NCBI RefSeq assembly: GCF_900104185.1
Contig: NZ_FNIZ01000004.1
Coordinates: 160,656 to 224,655 of the forward strand
Reading direction: 5' to 3'
DNA from: Halobacillus aidingensis
Lineage (GTDB): Bacteria; Bacillota; Bacilli; Bacillales; Halobacillaceae
Length of the DNA: 64,000 nt
A program made the position numbers and the translations under genes. The notes beneath the pieces were generated by a model. That model had not been told where the DNA came from. It made no database searches and saw nothing but the letters and a program-made list of their open reading frames with translations. Positions 41,316 through 49,950 of the stretch are shown one piece after another; the first letter of the stretch is position 1, and each line of letters begins with the position of its first letter.

Positions 41316-42077
41316 ATGTTCAAAAAATTATTAGCGAGTGTAGGCGTAGGCGCTGCCAAAGTTGATACACAATTAGAAAAAGACCAATTCATCCCAGGTG
41401 AAACCGTCCACGGAAAAGTGGTCATCCAGGGAGGAGACGTTGAACAATCCATCGACTCCATCCATATCTTTCTCATGACCGAAGCCATCCGTGAAGTGGA
41501 TGATAAGAAAGTGAAAGAAAAAGTGGCGTTGCAAAAGTACCCGATCGCCGATCAGGAGACCATTAAGGAAGGGGAAACGAAAGAAATCCCATTCTCTATT
41601 CAGCTTCCTTATCACGTCCCCGCTTCGCATGGGAGACTTCCGATCTGGTTCGAAACAGGCCTCGACATCCCGATGGCGTTGGACCCGGAGGACCGCGATC
41701 CGATCAAAATCGCCCCACATCCATACATCGACCAAGTGCTGCAAGCTTTAGAAAGCCATTTGGGTTTTCATTTAAGAAAAGTCGAAATGGAATACTCCAA
41801 GCGCTACGGATATGTACAGGAATTTGAATTCGCCCCTGGTGGAGAATACCGTTCCTATTTGGATGAACTGGAAGCCATTTTCTTCCTACATGAAGACCGT
41901 ATCGATGTGATGCTTGAAGTCGATCGCCGGGCACGTGGACTCGGAGGATTGTTTGCCGAAGCTTTGGAAATGGACGAAATCCGTGCGAAAGTGTCGTTCA
42001 CTGATCAGGAGCTGAACGGTTCATTAGAGACAGTAGCCCGTAAGTTGCAGCAGACCATAGATCAATATAAAAAGTAA
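41316..42077 (+). CDS. spo0M: Sporulation-control protein Spo0M
   Basis: 253 residues. N-terminal M-F-K-K-L-L-A-S-V-G-V-G-A-A-K-V-D-T, then G-E-T-V-H-G-K-V-V-I-Q-G-G and the arrestin-like beta-sandwich, with P-A-S-H-G-R-L-P-I-W-F-E-T-G-L-D linking the two lobes and a helical C-terminus. Very close to Bacillus Spo0M, which affects sporulation onset and cell shape through an unknown mechanism. The ATG at 41316 has AAGAAGGAGGAG upstream. Single gene with its own terminator. Confidence 0.93.
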   Translation: MFKKLLASVGVGAAKVDTQLEKDQFIPGETVHGKVVIQGGDVEQSIDSIHIFLMTEAIREVDDKKVKEKVALQKYPIADQETIKEGETKEIPFSIQLPYHVPASHGRLPIWFETGLDIPMALDPEDRDPIKIAPHPYIDQVLQALESHLGFHLRKVEMEYSKRYGYVQEFEFAPGGEYRSYLDELEAIFFLHEDRIDVMLEVDRRARGLGGLFAEALEMDEIRAKVSFTDQELNGSLETVARKLQQTIDQYKK

Positions 42078-42078
42078 A

Positions 42079-42120
42079 AAAAGCGGATCCTCTCCTTTCT
42101 TCGGTGAGGATCCGCTTTTA
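42079..42120 (+). terminator. Terminator of spo0M
   Basis: Stem AAAAGCGGATCCTC / GAGGATCCGCTTTT (14 bp); T-rich on both strands, so it may also serve the convergent DUF454 gene. Confidence 0.85.
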
Positions 42121-42150
42121 TAGTTTCATTGATCAAGACAGAGCAAGCCT

Positions 42151-42540
42151 TTAAGACTGTTGCTTTTCAGGGTGATATGTTTTTGTTCTTAGAATGAGGA
42201 CCGTGAAGAAGACTCCACCAAAAATGAAACCAGCTCTCAACAACGGATGGGATGTGATATAAAATGCTGAAAACAGAAAGGAAAACCAGATCATAATGAG
42301 TAGCGATACCTTTGCCCGCACAGGAATTCCGCGGCCAGCTTTGTAATTTTTGATATAAGACCCGAACCATTTATTCGACATGAGCCAGTTATACAAACGA
42401 TCCGAACTCCGTACGTAACAAGCTCCTGTCAAAAGTAAAAAGGGGGTCGTGGGAAGAAGTGGAAGCACGATTCCTAACACGCCCAGGACCAAGGATATAC
42501 TTCCGATTATAATGAGTAATACTCTTTTCACTTGCTTCAT
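42151..42540 (-). CDS. DUF454 (YbaN-like) inner-membrane protein
   Basis: 129 residues. Two N-terminal membrane segments with G-V-L-G-I-V-L-P-L-L-P-T-T-P-F-L-L-L, the hallmark L-P-T-T-P-F of DUF454/YbaN, then C-Y-V-R-S-S, W-F-G-S-Y-I-K-N-Y-K-A-G-R-G-I-P and two further segments. Function unknown. The ATG at 42540 follows TAAGGAG. Confidence 0.9.
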   Translation of the reverse strand: MKQVKRVLLIIIGSISLVLGVLGIVLPLLPTTPFLLLTGACYVRSSDRLYNWLMSNKWFGSYIKNYKAGRGIPVRAKVSLLIMIWFSFLFSAFYITSHPLLRAGFIFGGVFFTVLILRTKTYHPEKQQS

Positions 42541-42698
42541 AGATAAACTCCTTAACGCATCGTTACTCCTTTAAACTCCCCTAAAATCCCCACTGGTGAT
42601 GATTGCTCGGGCAGCAAAGGCTCTTTTCCTTCTTTTCAGCTTACTCTACATTCTGCTCGTTGTTCAACCAATTAATTTCCATTACTGCTATGGATAAC

Positions 42699-42724
42699 GT
42701 TTAGAGATAAATACAGCAGGGAAA
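42699..42724 (+). promoter_or_regulatory. Sigma-B-like promoter of the 65-residue gene
   Basis: GTTTAG (42699-42704), 14 nt, GGGAAA (42719-42724), fitting GTTTAA-N13/15-GGGWAW with one mismatch. About 73 bp before the ATG at 42798. Confidence 0.5.
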
Positions 42725-42797
42725 TTGATACTTGCTTGTCACCGCTTATTACACAGAATAATTCTTTGAAAAGTAAGTACATAAGGAGGATCTGAAC

Positions 42798-42995
42798 ATG
42801 GTCGTATCTGGAAAGATTCATTATAAACATCACCAGATTGATTTTGAAGTACGGGTGAATCATGAGGACATAACAGAAGGCGAAATTGCCTCTGAAGAAG
42901 CAAAGCACGAACTTATTCATGCCATCAACCGCAAATTCCGAGTGAAATATCCACTCTCAAGTACCATCGACCCCGTTCATGTGCGTATGTTTTAG
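42798..42995 (+). CDS. Small conserved-looking hypothetical protein
   Basis: 65 residues, beta-hairpin then helix: V-V-S-G-K-I-H-Y-K-H-H-Q-I-D-F-E-V-R-V, then acidic G-E-I-A-S-E-E-A-K-H-E-L-I-H-A-I-N-R-K-F. ATAAGGAGGATC precedes the ATG at ideal spacing, and a sigma-B-like promoter lies upstream, so it is probably a real stress-induced gene. Not recognised. Confidence 0.7.
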   Translation: MVVSGKIHYKHHQIDFEVRVNHEDITEGEIASEEAKHELIHAINRKFRVKYPLSSTIDPVHVRMF

Positions 42996-43017
42996 TCCAT
43001 CTCTTTCAATGATTCTG

Positions 43018-43058
43018 AAAAAAGAGGTCAACCAGCGAATGGTTTGACCTCTTTTTTT
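43018..43058. terminator. Terminator between the 65-residue gene and the DUF1456 gene
   Basis: Stem AAAAAGAGGTCAA / TTGACCTCTTTTTTT with a loop that can pair further (CCA/TGG); serves the convergent genes on both sides. Confidence 0.85.
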
Positions 43059-43575
43059 AACCCCTATATTTGATCGTTAAACCTTTTAAGAAGTTTCTGG
43101 CGTATTGATCACCGAACTGTCTATAATTTTTGTGACCTTCTTTTCTCAATAAGCCACTCAATTCCCCTTTAGTGATCTTCACGTCTGCTGCATCTAAAAT
43201 ATCAATGACATCCTCGTTCGTCAGCTTCAGTGCGATTTTCACTTTTTTCAACATGACATTATTCACACTGGAATAATTCTTGATCGAACGATCGGGTTTA
43301 TTCGGTTGACCAGGCTTAGACGGCTGAGGCCCTCGCTTGAATGTAATGAATCCATTCAAAAAGGACTCCAGCATGCTGTTCGTGCATTTGATATGATCTT
43401 CGTCTTCATACGCTTCATCGTCATATTCTTCATCTTCGCTGTCTGACTTTGTGAGAACCTTTTGAACTTCTTCTTTCGTCATGTCGACGCCGCCCAGCTT
43501 AAAAATTTCAATCATATCTTGATCTTTAATATCGAGGGCGTAGCGTAATCGAATCAGTATATCATTATTATCCAT
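43057..43575 (-). CDS. DUF1456 family protein (YehS-like)
   Basis: 172 residues with two related halves: N-N-D-I-L-I-R-L-R-Y-A-L-D-I-K-D-Q-D-M-I at the start and N-N-V-M-L-K-K-V-K-I-A-L-K-L-T-N-E-D-V-I near 104, each followed by a G/A-V-D/K-x-T-K-x-E pattern. DUF1456 proteins carry two such helical repeats. The linker between them is acidic (D-S-E-D-E-E-Y-D-D-E). Function unknown. Start ATG 43575 with TTGGAGGTT upstream. Confidence 0.9.
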   Translation of the reverse strand: MDNNDILIRLRYALDIKDQDMIEIFKLGGVDMTKEEVQKVLTKSDSEDEEYDDEAYEDEDHIKCTNSMLESFLNGFITFKRGPQPSKPGQPNKPDRSIKNYSSVNNVMLKKVKIALKLTNEDVIDILDAADVKITKGELSGLLRKEGHKNYRQFGDQYARNFLKGLTIKYRG

Positions 43576-43770
43576 ATATAAACCTCCAAGCTATAGCCTT
43601 CACACTACAGTAATTTCAGAAAAACTTTCAAGTCCTAATCATAACATGTTCTACTAAAAGTTAGTGTAACCGAACGGGATAAGTTCTAAGCGGATGATGG
43701 ATTGACCATCCACTGCGTGCCTTCTAATGAAAGGCGTTCCAAGAAAGATCCCTAACCTTCATATCTTCCA

Positions 43771-43815
43771 TTAAAAAGAAGCCCCCCATTTAATGGAAGG
43801 GCCCCTTTTGCTTAC
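43771..43815 (-). terminator. Terminator of the alpha-glucosidase operon
   Basis: GC-rich imperfect stem (GGGGCCCTTCCATT / AATGGGGGGCTTC) followed on the minus strand by TTTTT, 20 bp past the glucosidase stop. Confidence 0.7.
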
Positions 43816-43835
43816 CTTGAACATTCATCTAAACC

Positions 43836-45482
43836 TTACCCTATCTTATACACCCTTGCCTCAAACGGTTGTAAAAGGGAGTGCTCCAATGGACCAGTGT
43901 AATTACATAAAAGCACTTGATTCGCTGCAAATTCATCCGGCCAGTTAAAAAAGGCCCTTTCAGATGATAAATTAGCTAAAATCATGTACTTCCCTTCTTC
44001 ACCCGAACGAATATAACTGAAAATCTGATCATGTTCCTCTAAAAAAGGTGTATAGTCTCCATAAATAAGTGCCTTTTCCTGGTTCCGTATTTGAATCATT
44101 TTTTGATAATAATAGTAAATGGAATCGCGATTATTCTGCTCCGCAGCAACGTTGATTTCTCTGAAATTCGGGTTCACTTTTAACCACGGTGTCCCTGTAG
44201 TAAACCCAGCTGAATCCTCGGCGGACCATTGCATAGGGGTCCGGGAATTATCCCTCCCTGTCCTCCATATGACGGACATCACTTCCTCATGAGGTACTCC
44301 CCTCTCCGTTTCCTTCTTATAAAAATTCTTTATGGCGACGTCATCATAATCTTCAATGGATGGGAACTGGACATTCGTCATTCCGATTTCCTGCCCTTGA
44401 TAAATGAAAGGCGTTCCTTGCATAAAGAAGTAAAGAGTAGCCAGACATTTACTTGACTCTACTCGATACGTCCCATCGTCTCCGAGGATGGAGACGGTTC
44501 TCGGAAGATCATGATTTTCCAAAAACAAAGCATTCCATCCTTTCCCGTTCAAAGAGGTTTGCCATTTGGTGAAGATTTCTTTTAATTCATGGATGTCCAC
44601 CTTTTCCTTGCTTCTCTCCCAAAGTCCAACATGCTCGAACTGGAAGATCATATCAAACTTGCCTTCCTTTTCACCGACCCACTGATCAGCCTCTTCCACA
44701 GTGACCCCATTAGCTTCTCCAACGGTCATGATGTCATATTGGGAAAATGTCTCTTTAACAAGCTCCTCAAGGAAAACATGAATGCCTTCACGATTCCTGT
44801 GGCCGTCATGGGAAGGAACAAAGGTCTGCCCATCCAATTCTGGTAAATCCGGGTAGCCAGGCACTTTTTTGATGTGGGAAATGGCATCGATTCGAAAACC
44901 ATCAATCCCTTTGTCCAACCACCAGTTGACCATTTTGTACAGTTCTTGACGCACTTCAGGGTTTTCCCAATTCAAGTCCGGCTGTTTTTTAGAGAACACG
45001 TGCATATAATATTCTTCTGTATATTCATCGTACTCCCAAATCGATCCTTCGAAAATCGATGCCCAATTATTTGGTTCCTTCCCATCTTTCCCGGGATGCC
45101 ATATATAGTAATCTCGATATGGATTCTGCTTGGAAGACTTGGACTCCTGGAACCATCTATGCTCATCAGAAGTATGGTTAATGACTAAATCCATAATCAA
45201 CTTCATCCCCCTGTTATGAACTTCTCTCAAAAGTTCATCAAAGTCTTCCATCGTACCGAACTCATCCATGATTTTTTGATAATCACTAATATCATAGCCG
45301 TTATCATCATTCGGAGATTGATAGACAGGAGACAGCCAAATGACATCGATTCCAAGATCCTGCAAATAATCCAGCTTGCTTAAAACCCCAAGCAAATCTC
45401 CCGTTCCATCTCCATCTGCATCCTTAAAACTTCGCGGATACACTTGATAAACAACCGCTTCTTTCCACCATTGCTTCTCCAT
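43836..45482 (-). CDS. GH13 alpha-glucosidase (oligo-1,6-/maltase type)
   Basis: 548 residues, intracellular (no signal peptide). GH13 regions in order: D-L-V-I-N-H-T-S near 100, G-F-R-I-D-A-I-S-H with the nucleophile Asp near 200, T-V-G-E-A-N with the acid/base Glu near 255, and L-E-N-H-D-L-P-R with the third Asp near 330. The residue after the nucleophile is Ala; in oligo-1,6-glucosidases it is often Val, and Ala or Thr is associated with alpha-1,4 substrates, so maltose or maltooligosaccharide use is a reasonable inference. Last gene of the importer operon, 18 bp after the MalG-like gene, so it probably hydrolyses what the importer brings in. Confidence 0.92.
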   Translation of the reverse strand: MEKQWWKEAVVYQVYPRSFKDADGDGTGDLLGVLSKLDYLQDLGIDVIWLSPVYQSPNDDNGYDISDYQKIMDEFGTMEDFDELLREVHNRGMKLIMDLVINHTSDEHRWFQESKSSKQNPYRDYYIWHPGKDGKEPNNWASIFEGSIWEYDEYTEEYYMHVFSKKQPDLNWENPEVRQELYKMVNWWLDKGIDGFRIDAISHIKKVPGYPDLPELDGQTFVPSHDGHRNREGIHVFLEELVKETFSQYDIMTVGEANGVTVEEADQWVGEKEGKFDMIFQFEHVGLWERSKEKVDIHELKEIFTKWQTSLNGKGWNALFLENHDLPRTVSILGDDGTYRVESSKCLATLYFFMQGTPFIYQGQEIGMTNVQFPSIEDYDDVAIKNFYKKETERGVPHEEVMSVIWRTGRDNSRTPMQWSAEDSAGFTTGTPWLKVNPNFREINVAAEQNNRDSIYYYYQKMIQIRNQEKALIYGDYTPFLEEHDQIFSYIRSGEEGKYMILANLSSERAFFNWPDEFAANQVLLCNYTGPLEHSLLQPFEARVYKIG

Positions 45483-45500
45483 CCTTCTCCCCCTCTAAAT

Positions 45501-46325
45501 CTATTTCACAGCGCCTTCCGAAACACCGTTGATGATTTGTTTTTGTGCAAAAAAGTAAAAAATGATAACCGGAATGACCGCAATACTAAGTCCCGCCAAC
45601 GCTAGATGCCACTGTTTGGTGTACTGTCCGAAGAAGTAGAACATCTTCAACGGAATCGTAGCATTCGATTCTCCAAGGACAAGAGAAGGCAGTAAATAAT
45701 CATTCCAAATCCAGATGACATTCAAAATAGCGACCGTAACTGAAATCGGTTTCAGCAAAGGGAAAATCACATACCAGAACAATTGGAAACGATTCGCTCC
45801 ATCAATAATCGCCGCTTCGTCCAACGCTTTCGGTATACCCGTTAAGGCTCCGTGGTACAAGAAGATGGACAGGCTGCATCCAAAGCCTAGGTACATGAAA
45901 ATAAGACCGGGCGCATTCAACATATTCACGGATCCAAACATGGAAATCAAAGGGATCATGACGGACTGGAAAGGAATTAGCATAGCCGCTACGAATACAA
46001 AGAAAAATACGCCACTCAGCTTACTTTTGTTTCGGTTCAACGCATAGGCAGCCATCGAAGAAAATAAAATGATGACCGCGATACTCAATGTTGAAATGAG
46101 AATCGAATTGAACAATGATTTCAGGAAAGTAAGCTCCTCAAAAGCTTGGATGAAATTCTCTATCGTAAACATTTCAGGCAGGCCCAGTACACCACTGAAA
46201 ATTTCTCTTTTCGTCTTGAATGCATTGACGATCATCAAATAAAAAGGAGCAAGCCAAACTAAACCAAGGATGATTCCGAACACTTCCAGGCCTAATAAAT
46301 TCCGACGCTCTTTACTTCTTCCCAT
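45501..46325 (-). CDS. Sugar ABC transporter permease, MalG-type
   Basis: 274 residues, six membrane segments. The EAA loop is present as D-E-A-A-I-I-D-G-A-N near 167-176. Start ATG 46325 immediately follows the stop of the MalF-type gene (TAAATG), with AGAGGTGG upstream. It pairs with the MalF-type subunit. No ATPase is encoded in this operon, so a shared MsmX-type ATPase elsewhere is expected. Confidence 0.93.
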   Translation of the reverse strand: MGRSKERRNLLGLEVFGIILGLVWLAPFYLMIVNAFKTKREIFSGVLGLPEMFTIENFIQAFEELTFLKSLFNSILISTLSIAVIILFSSMAAYALNRNKSKLSGVFFFVFVAAMLIPFQSVMIPLISMFGSVNMLNAPGLIFMYLGFGCSLSIFLYHGALTGIPKALDEAAIIDGANRFQLFWYVIFPLLKPISVTVAILNVIWIWNDYLLPSLVLGESNATIPLKMFYFFGQYTKQWHLALAGLSIAVIPVIIFYFFAQKQIINGVSEGAVK

Positions 46326-47186
46326 TTACATTTCCACCTCTCGTTTCTTGTTGTAAAACACTTGCGTCAATGCGATGACAGCTACAATCAAGAAGAAAAT
46401 GACCGCTTTTGCTTGTGCATAGGCCATTTCATTATCTGAAAAAGCTGTTCTCACAATTTCCATCGCCACCATCTGCGTCGAATTGAAAGGTCCTCCATTC
46501 GTTAAAGAAAGGTTTTGATCGTAAATTTTGAAACCCATCGATAATGTTAAAAACATACTTACAGTAAAGGCTGGTGCCACCAACGGAAAAGTGATATTTT
46601 TGAAACGCTGGACACTGCTCGCCCCATCGATCTTAGCCGCTTCAATCAACTCTTTTGGAATATTCTCTAAATAGGCAATATAGATAATCATGATATAGCC
46701 CGCCATTTGCCAAGCGGTCAAAATAACAAGGCCCCAAAATCCTGTACTCGTCGTAGATAGCCATCCTTGTAAAGCTTCCGACCCAATTCTATTTCCGATA
46801 TCAGAAAAGACATTAATGAAAATAAACTGCCAGATGAAGCCTAAAATCAACCCTCCAATCAAGTTCGGCATGAAAAAGATCGTTCGAAGCCAGTTATTGG
46901 AGCGGATACTCCTTGTGACTAACAGCGCCAGTCCTAACCCCATGGCATTTAATAAAAGAACGGTGACGACCGCAAATTTGACGGTAAACCAAATCGAATT
47001 TAAAAATTCGGCCTCTTGAAATAACTGCACATAGTTTTGGAAGCCTACGAAAGAATTCGCTACAAGACCATTCCAATCTGTAAAAGAGAAGATAAAACCA
47101 TAAACAAAGGGAACGACAACGACTAATAAAAGACTTAAAACCACAGGACTAAGGAACAACCAAAACCAAGGACTCCGATTACTCAT
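46326..47186 (-). CDS. Sugar ABC transporter permease, MalF-type
   Basis: 286 residues, six membrane segments: an N-terminal F-W-L-F-L-S-P-V-V-L-S-L segment and EAA loop E-L-I-E-A-A-K-I-D-G-A-S near 196. The ATG at 47186 has GAGGAGGAAATG upstream. A longer frame to 47288 overlaps the binding-protein gene and has no ribosome site of its own, so it is rejected. Confidence 0.92.
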   Translation of the reverse strand: MSNRSPWFWLFLSPVVLSLLLVVVVPFVYGFIFSFTDWNGLVANSFVGFQNYVQLFQEAEFLNSIWFTVKFAVVTVLLLNAMGLGLALLVTRSIRSNNWLRTIFFMPNLIGGLILGFIWQFIFINVFSDIGNRIGSEALQGWLSTTSTGFWGLVILTAWQMAGYIMIIYIAYLENIPKELIEAAKIDGASSVQRFKNITFPLVAPAFTVSMFLTLSMGFKIYDQNLSLTNGGPFNSTQMVAMEIVRTAFSDNEMAYAQAKAVIFFLIVAVIALTQVFYNKKREVEM

Positions 47187-47204
47187 ACATTTCCTCCTCC
47201 TCTT

Positions 47205-47250
47205 TTTAAAAAAAGAGGCTAACATCTCAGATAAATACCGAATGTTAGCC
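47205..47250 (-). terminator. Intercistronic terminator-like hairpin between binding protein and permeases
   Basis: Stem GGCTAACAT / ATGTTAGCC, followed on the minus strand by CTCTTTTTTT and then the MalF ribosome site. Partial termination here would leave more mRNA for the binding protein than for the permeases, as in many binding-protein operons. Confidence 0.7.
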
Positions 47251-47266
47251 GTTCTTAAATAACCTT

Positions 47267-48547
47267 CTATTGGTCCATTCTCGTCCACTCTTGCTTCGAA
47301 TCTTCAACAAGCTCATCCCATGTCATTTCTCCGTCAATATATTTCTGAACGTTTGATCCGACATAATCGCCCCACGTACCAGGATATCCAAGAAAGACCC
47401 ATCCAGTCGTTTGATCTTCAGAAGCGTATTGGTAGATCTCTTTGGACAATGGGTCAGAAATTTCGTCTGTATTATAGCCCTCATAAGCGGGTATGAATTT
47501 GAACTCGTTAAGCACGTAGTCCTTCCCTACATCGGAAGTGTACATCCAATCAAGAAAGTCTTTAGCCGCTTGAATCGTTTCATCATCACTGTTGTTATTG
47601 ACCGCCCAGTAGTTCGGAACACCTACCGGAAGCTTGCCTTCCTCTCCATCTACAGGGATAGGGAGAATCCCCATTCCTTCTTTCGCAAAATCGGAATCCA
47701 TCTGTTCGACAGATGGGTAGACCCAATTCCCTTGTTGAATAATAGCTACTTCTTGGAGAGAGAAATATTGTTCTACTTGTTGAGAATAGTCCAAGCTTAA
47801 TGTTGGTTGAATTGAATAATCGTTTTGCAAGTCGATCATACGCTTGAATTCTTTATTTCTCTCAAATTGAACACCTTCCGCCTTGTATGCCTCCATTACC
47901 ATATGATTGAACTCTGGAGCAAGGTAGACATTTGATAAGTGATTGCCTGGCACCCACTTCTCTTTCGCTGGGAAAGCGAAAACAGTCTCGATCCCCAGTT
48001 CATCCTTCTGGCTGTCCAGGGTTTGCACCGCCTTTTCCAAGTCTTCATAAGTTAAAATTTCAGACGGATCGATCCCAGCCTCTTTAAACATGTCTTTGTT
48101 GTAAATCAACCCATACCCTTCTTGGTTAAAAGGGAGACCATGTAATTCCCCGTCTTTCGTGACCGGATTCAATGTTCCTTCTAAAGCTAAGTCAGCGAGT
48201 TCCGTATCCGAGAGGTCCGCTAAATACTCTTCATAATTGGCAGCCTCCGTTGGCCCAGCAATACTAAAAATTTCCGGCTCATCTCCGGATGCAAACTTCG
48301 TCTTCAGTGAACCAGCATAGTCAGACCCTCCACCGACACTCGTTATTTTAATGTCAACCTCTGGGTTTTCTTCTTCGTACTTCTCTGCAAGTTCTTCAAA
48401 CTGATCATTGAACTCAACTTTCCCTTGGAAGATTTCTATTGTCGTTGCATCCTCAGAGCTTTCAGACGAAGAACCAGCTCCAAAGGAACAACCAGCTAGA
48501 ACACCAGCAAACAAGACAGACACCAACGCAGCACCTTTCTTTTTCAT
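47267..48547 (-). CDS. Sugar ABC transporter substrate-binding lipoprotein
   Basis: 426 residues. Signal peptide with lipobox L-A-G-C near 17-20, a Ser-rich linker and the two-lobe carbohydrate-binding fold of the extracellular-solute-binding family 1 (P-E-V-D-I-K-I-T-S-V, L-P-F-N-Q-E-G-Y-G-L-I-Y-N-K near 130-143, Y-W-A-V-N-N-N). Ligand probably an alpha-glucoside or maltooligosaccharide, judging by the GH13 enzyme. ATG 48547 has AAAGGAG 8 nt upstream, better than GTG 48556. First structural gene after the regulator. Confidence 0.92.
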   Translation of the reverse strand: MKKKGAALVSVLFAGVLAGCSFGAGSSSESSEDATTIEIFQGKVEFNDQFEELAEKYEEENPEVDIKITSVGGGSDYAGSLKTKFASGDEPEIFSIAGPTEAANYEEYLADLSDTELADLALEGTLNPVTKDGELHGLPFNQEGYGLIYNKDMFKEAGIDPSEILTYEDLEKAVQTLDSQKDELGIETVFAFPAKEKWVPGNHLSNVYLAPEFNHMVMEAYKAEGVQFERNKEFKRMIDLQNDYSIQPTLSLDYSQQVEQYFSLQEVAIIQQGNWVYPSVEQMDSDFAKEGMGILPIPVDGEEGKLPVGVPNYWAVNNNSDDETIQAAKDFLDWMYTSDVGKDYVLNEFKFIPAYEGYNTDEISDPLSKEIYQYASEDQTTGWVFLGYPGTWGDYVGSNVQKYIDGEMTWDELVEDSKQEWTRMDQ

Positions 48548-48563
48548 ACCATCCACTCCTTTG

Positions 48564-48577
48564 TGATATCGGTTTCA
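48564..48577 (-). promoter_or_regulatory. cre/LacI-type operator 1
   Basis: On the minus strand TGAAACCGATATCA, an exact fit to TGWAANCGNTNWCA. It is only 17 bp from the binding-protein ATG, so it would act as a roadblock. It is either a CcpA site or the operator of the adjacent LacI-family protein, whose sites commonly look alike. Confidence 0.7.
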
Positions 48578-48641
48578 TACATAAGTAAAAAAATATTGCG
48601 TGAATCCAACTAAAAAATCAAGGCCAACAATTCGGCAGATA

Positions 48642-48655
48642 TGATATCGGTTTCA
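48642..48655 (-). promoter_or_regulatory. cre/LacI-type operator 2
   Basis: Identical 14-mer to operator 1 (TGAAACCGATATCA on the minus strand), 78 bp further upstream. Confidence 0.7.
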
Positions 48656-48740
48656 CAAACGACCAAAATAAACGACTGCTTCCACCTGTTTACAAAATCT
48701 TACTATGCGCATCTTTATTAATTCGTATTATACACATATA

Positions 48741-48754
48741 TGATAACGGTTTCA
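48741..48754 (-). promoter_or_regulatory. cre/LacI-type operator 3
   Basis: Minus strand TGAAACCGTTATCA, also a full cre match, 20 bp from the stop of the LacI-family gene. Confidence 0.7.
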
Positions 48755-48773
48755 ACAGTCGTTTTTATATTTT

Positions 48774-49766
48774 TTATGTGGAAGACCTAACGACTAGTTC
48801 CACGGAAAGTTCTTGGTCGGTTTGATCTAAGGGGTGATTTTTCAGTAAGCGCAAAAGCGTATCTACTGATTCCCTCCCCATTTCCTTAATCGGCTGCCGG
48901 ATCGTTGTTAGCGCTGGATCAATCATTTCAGCAATCGGTTGGTCATCAAATCCTATGACAGCTAAGTCCTCTGGAATGTTCAGGCCCAAAGATTTAGCTT
49001 CCCTTAGTACACCCGCAGCAATTTCGTCACTTCCTGTGAAGATGGCATCAGGTCGGTCTCTCATTTCAGCAATCTGACGCATGACTTGTTTGCCGTCCTC
49101 AATCGTATGCTTATTGATGAAAACCCAACTCGTATTGATTTGGATATCATAGTCGTTCAGCGCCTTTTGAAACCCAACGTTCCGGTCTTTATCCTTTCCA
49201 TCATCGACGAACAATCCACCGGTACAATAAGCGATTCTTCTATACCCCCGATCGAGCAAATGCTTCGTCCCTAAATAGGCCGCTTTCATTTGATCTACAC
49301 GTACCACAGGTAAATCGGATTGGCTCATATATTCATTACAAAGCAGAATGGGGCCGAACTTCGTATAGGATTCAATTACTTCCCTGTCGTTTTCGATGGA
49401 TGTCATAATCAGACCATCCACTTGCTTTGTCTTTAATAAGTTCAGAAAATATAATTCTTTATCTTTTTTTTCATCACTTTGAAACATAAGCACCTGGTAA
49501 TTATTCTCGTAAGCTACCTGCTCAAGAGCGTCGACCAAATAGGAGAAAAAAGGGTTCACAATTCTCGGCACGATTACTCCGATTGTGTTGGTCAATTGTC
49601 CCCGCAATCTTCTAGCAGAGGGATTCGGGTGATAACCAAGCTCCTCCATCGCCTTGTACACAAGCTCACGTTTTTCCTTGGATATATAAGGATGATTATT
49701 GATAACGCGTGAAACCGTCGCTTTGGATAGTCCTGTCTTTTCGGCTACATCTGAAATTGTGGCCAT
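48774..49766 (-). CDS. LacI-family transcriptional regulator of the alpha-glucoside operon
   Basis: 330 residues. N-terminal HTH A-T-I-S-D-V-A-E-K-T-G-L-S-K-A-T-V-S-R-V-I-N (2-23, split for listing), hinge helix Y-H-P-N-P-S-A-R-R-L near 48-57, then the periplasmic-binding-like effector domain with I-G-V-I-V-P and F-D-D-Q-P-I-A-E. ATG 49766 has TGGAG 8 nt upstream. Next to three operators on one side and a diverged one on its own promoter side, so it likely represses the importer genes and itself, with an imported sugar as inducer. Confidence 0.93.
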   Translation of the reverse strand: MATISDVAEKTGLSKATVSRVINNHPYISKEKRELVYKAMEELGYHPNPSARRLRGQLTNTIGVIVPRIVNPFFSYLVDALEQVAYENNYQVLMFQSDEKKDKELYFLNLLKTKQVDGLIMTSIENDREVIESYTKFGPILLCNEYMSQSDLPVVRVDQMKAAYLGTKHLLDRGYRRIAYCTGGLFVDDGKDKDRNVGFQKALNDYDIQINTSWVFINKHTIEDGKQVMRQIAEMRDRPDAIFTGSDEIAAGVLREAKSLGLNIPEDLAVIGFDDQPIAEMIDPALTTIRQPIKEMGRESVDTLLRLLKNHPLDQTDQELSVELVVRSST

Positions 49767-49787
49767 ATTGTTCACTCCATCGTTTTA

Positions 49788-49801
49788 TGAAATCAGTTTC
49801 A
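49788..49801 (-). promoter_or_regulatory. Diverged LacI-type operator at the regulator's own promoter
   Basis: Minus strand TGAAACTGATTTCA, a perfect-armed relative of the other three sites but with TG instead of the central CG required for CcpA. This suggests it binds the local regulator and not CcpA. Confidence 0.55.
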
Positions 49802-49910
49802 TATTTATCATATCTTATTATCCTTCCAGGTTCAATGTTCTATAACATAGATGTTGCCTGCAGATGATTCATCTCTGTCCCCTCATGCTCCAACGATCAC
49901 ATCATACCTA

Positions 49911-49946
49911 TAGAAAAAAGACCGCAGGAAGCGGTCTTTTTTCTAT
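49911..49946 (-). terminator. Terminator of the galactitol-type operon
   Basis: Stem AAAAAAGACCGC / GCGGTCTTTTTT around AGGAA, four bases past the last dehydrogenase stop. Confidence 0.9.
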
Positions 49947-49950
49947 ACGT

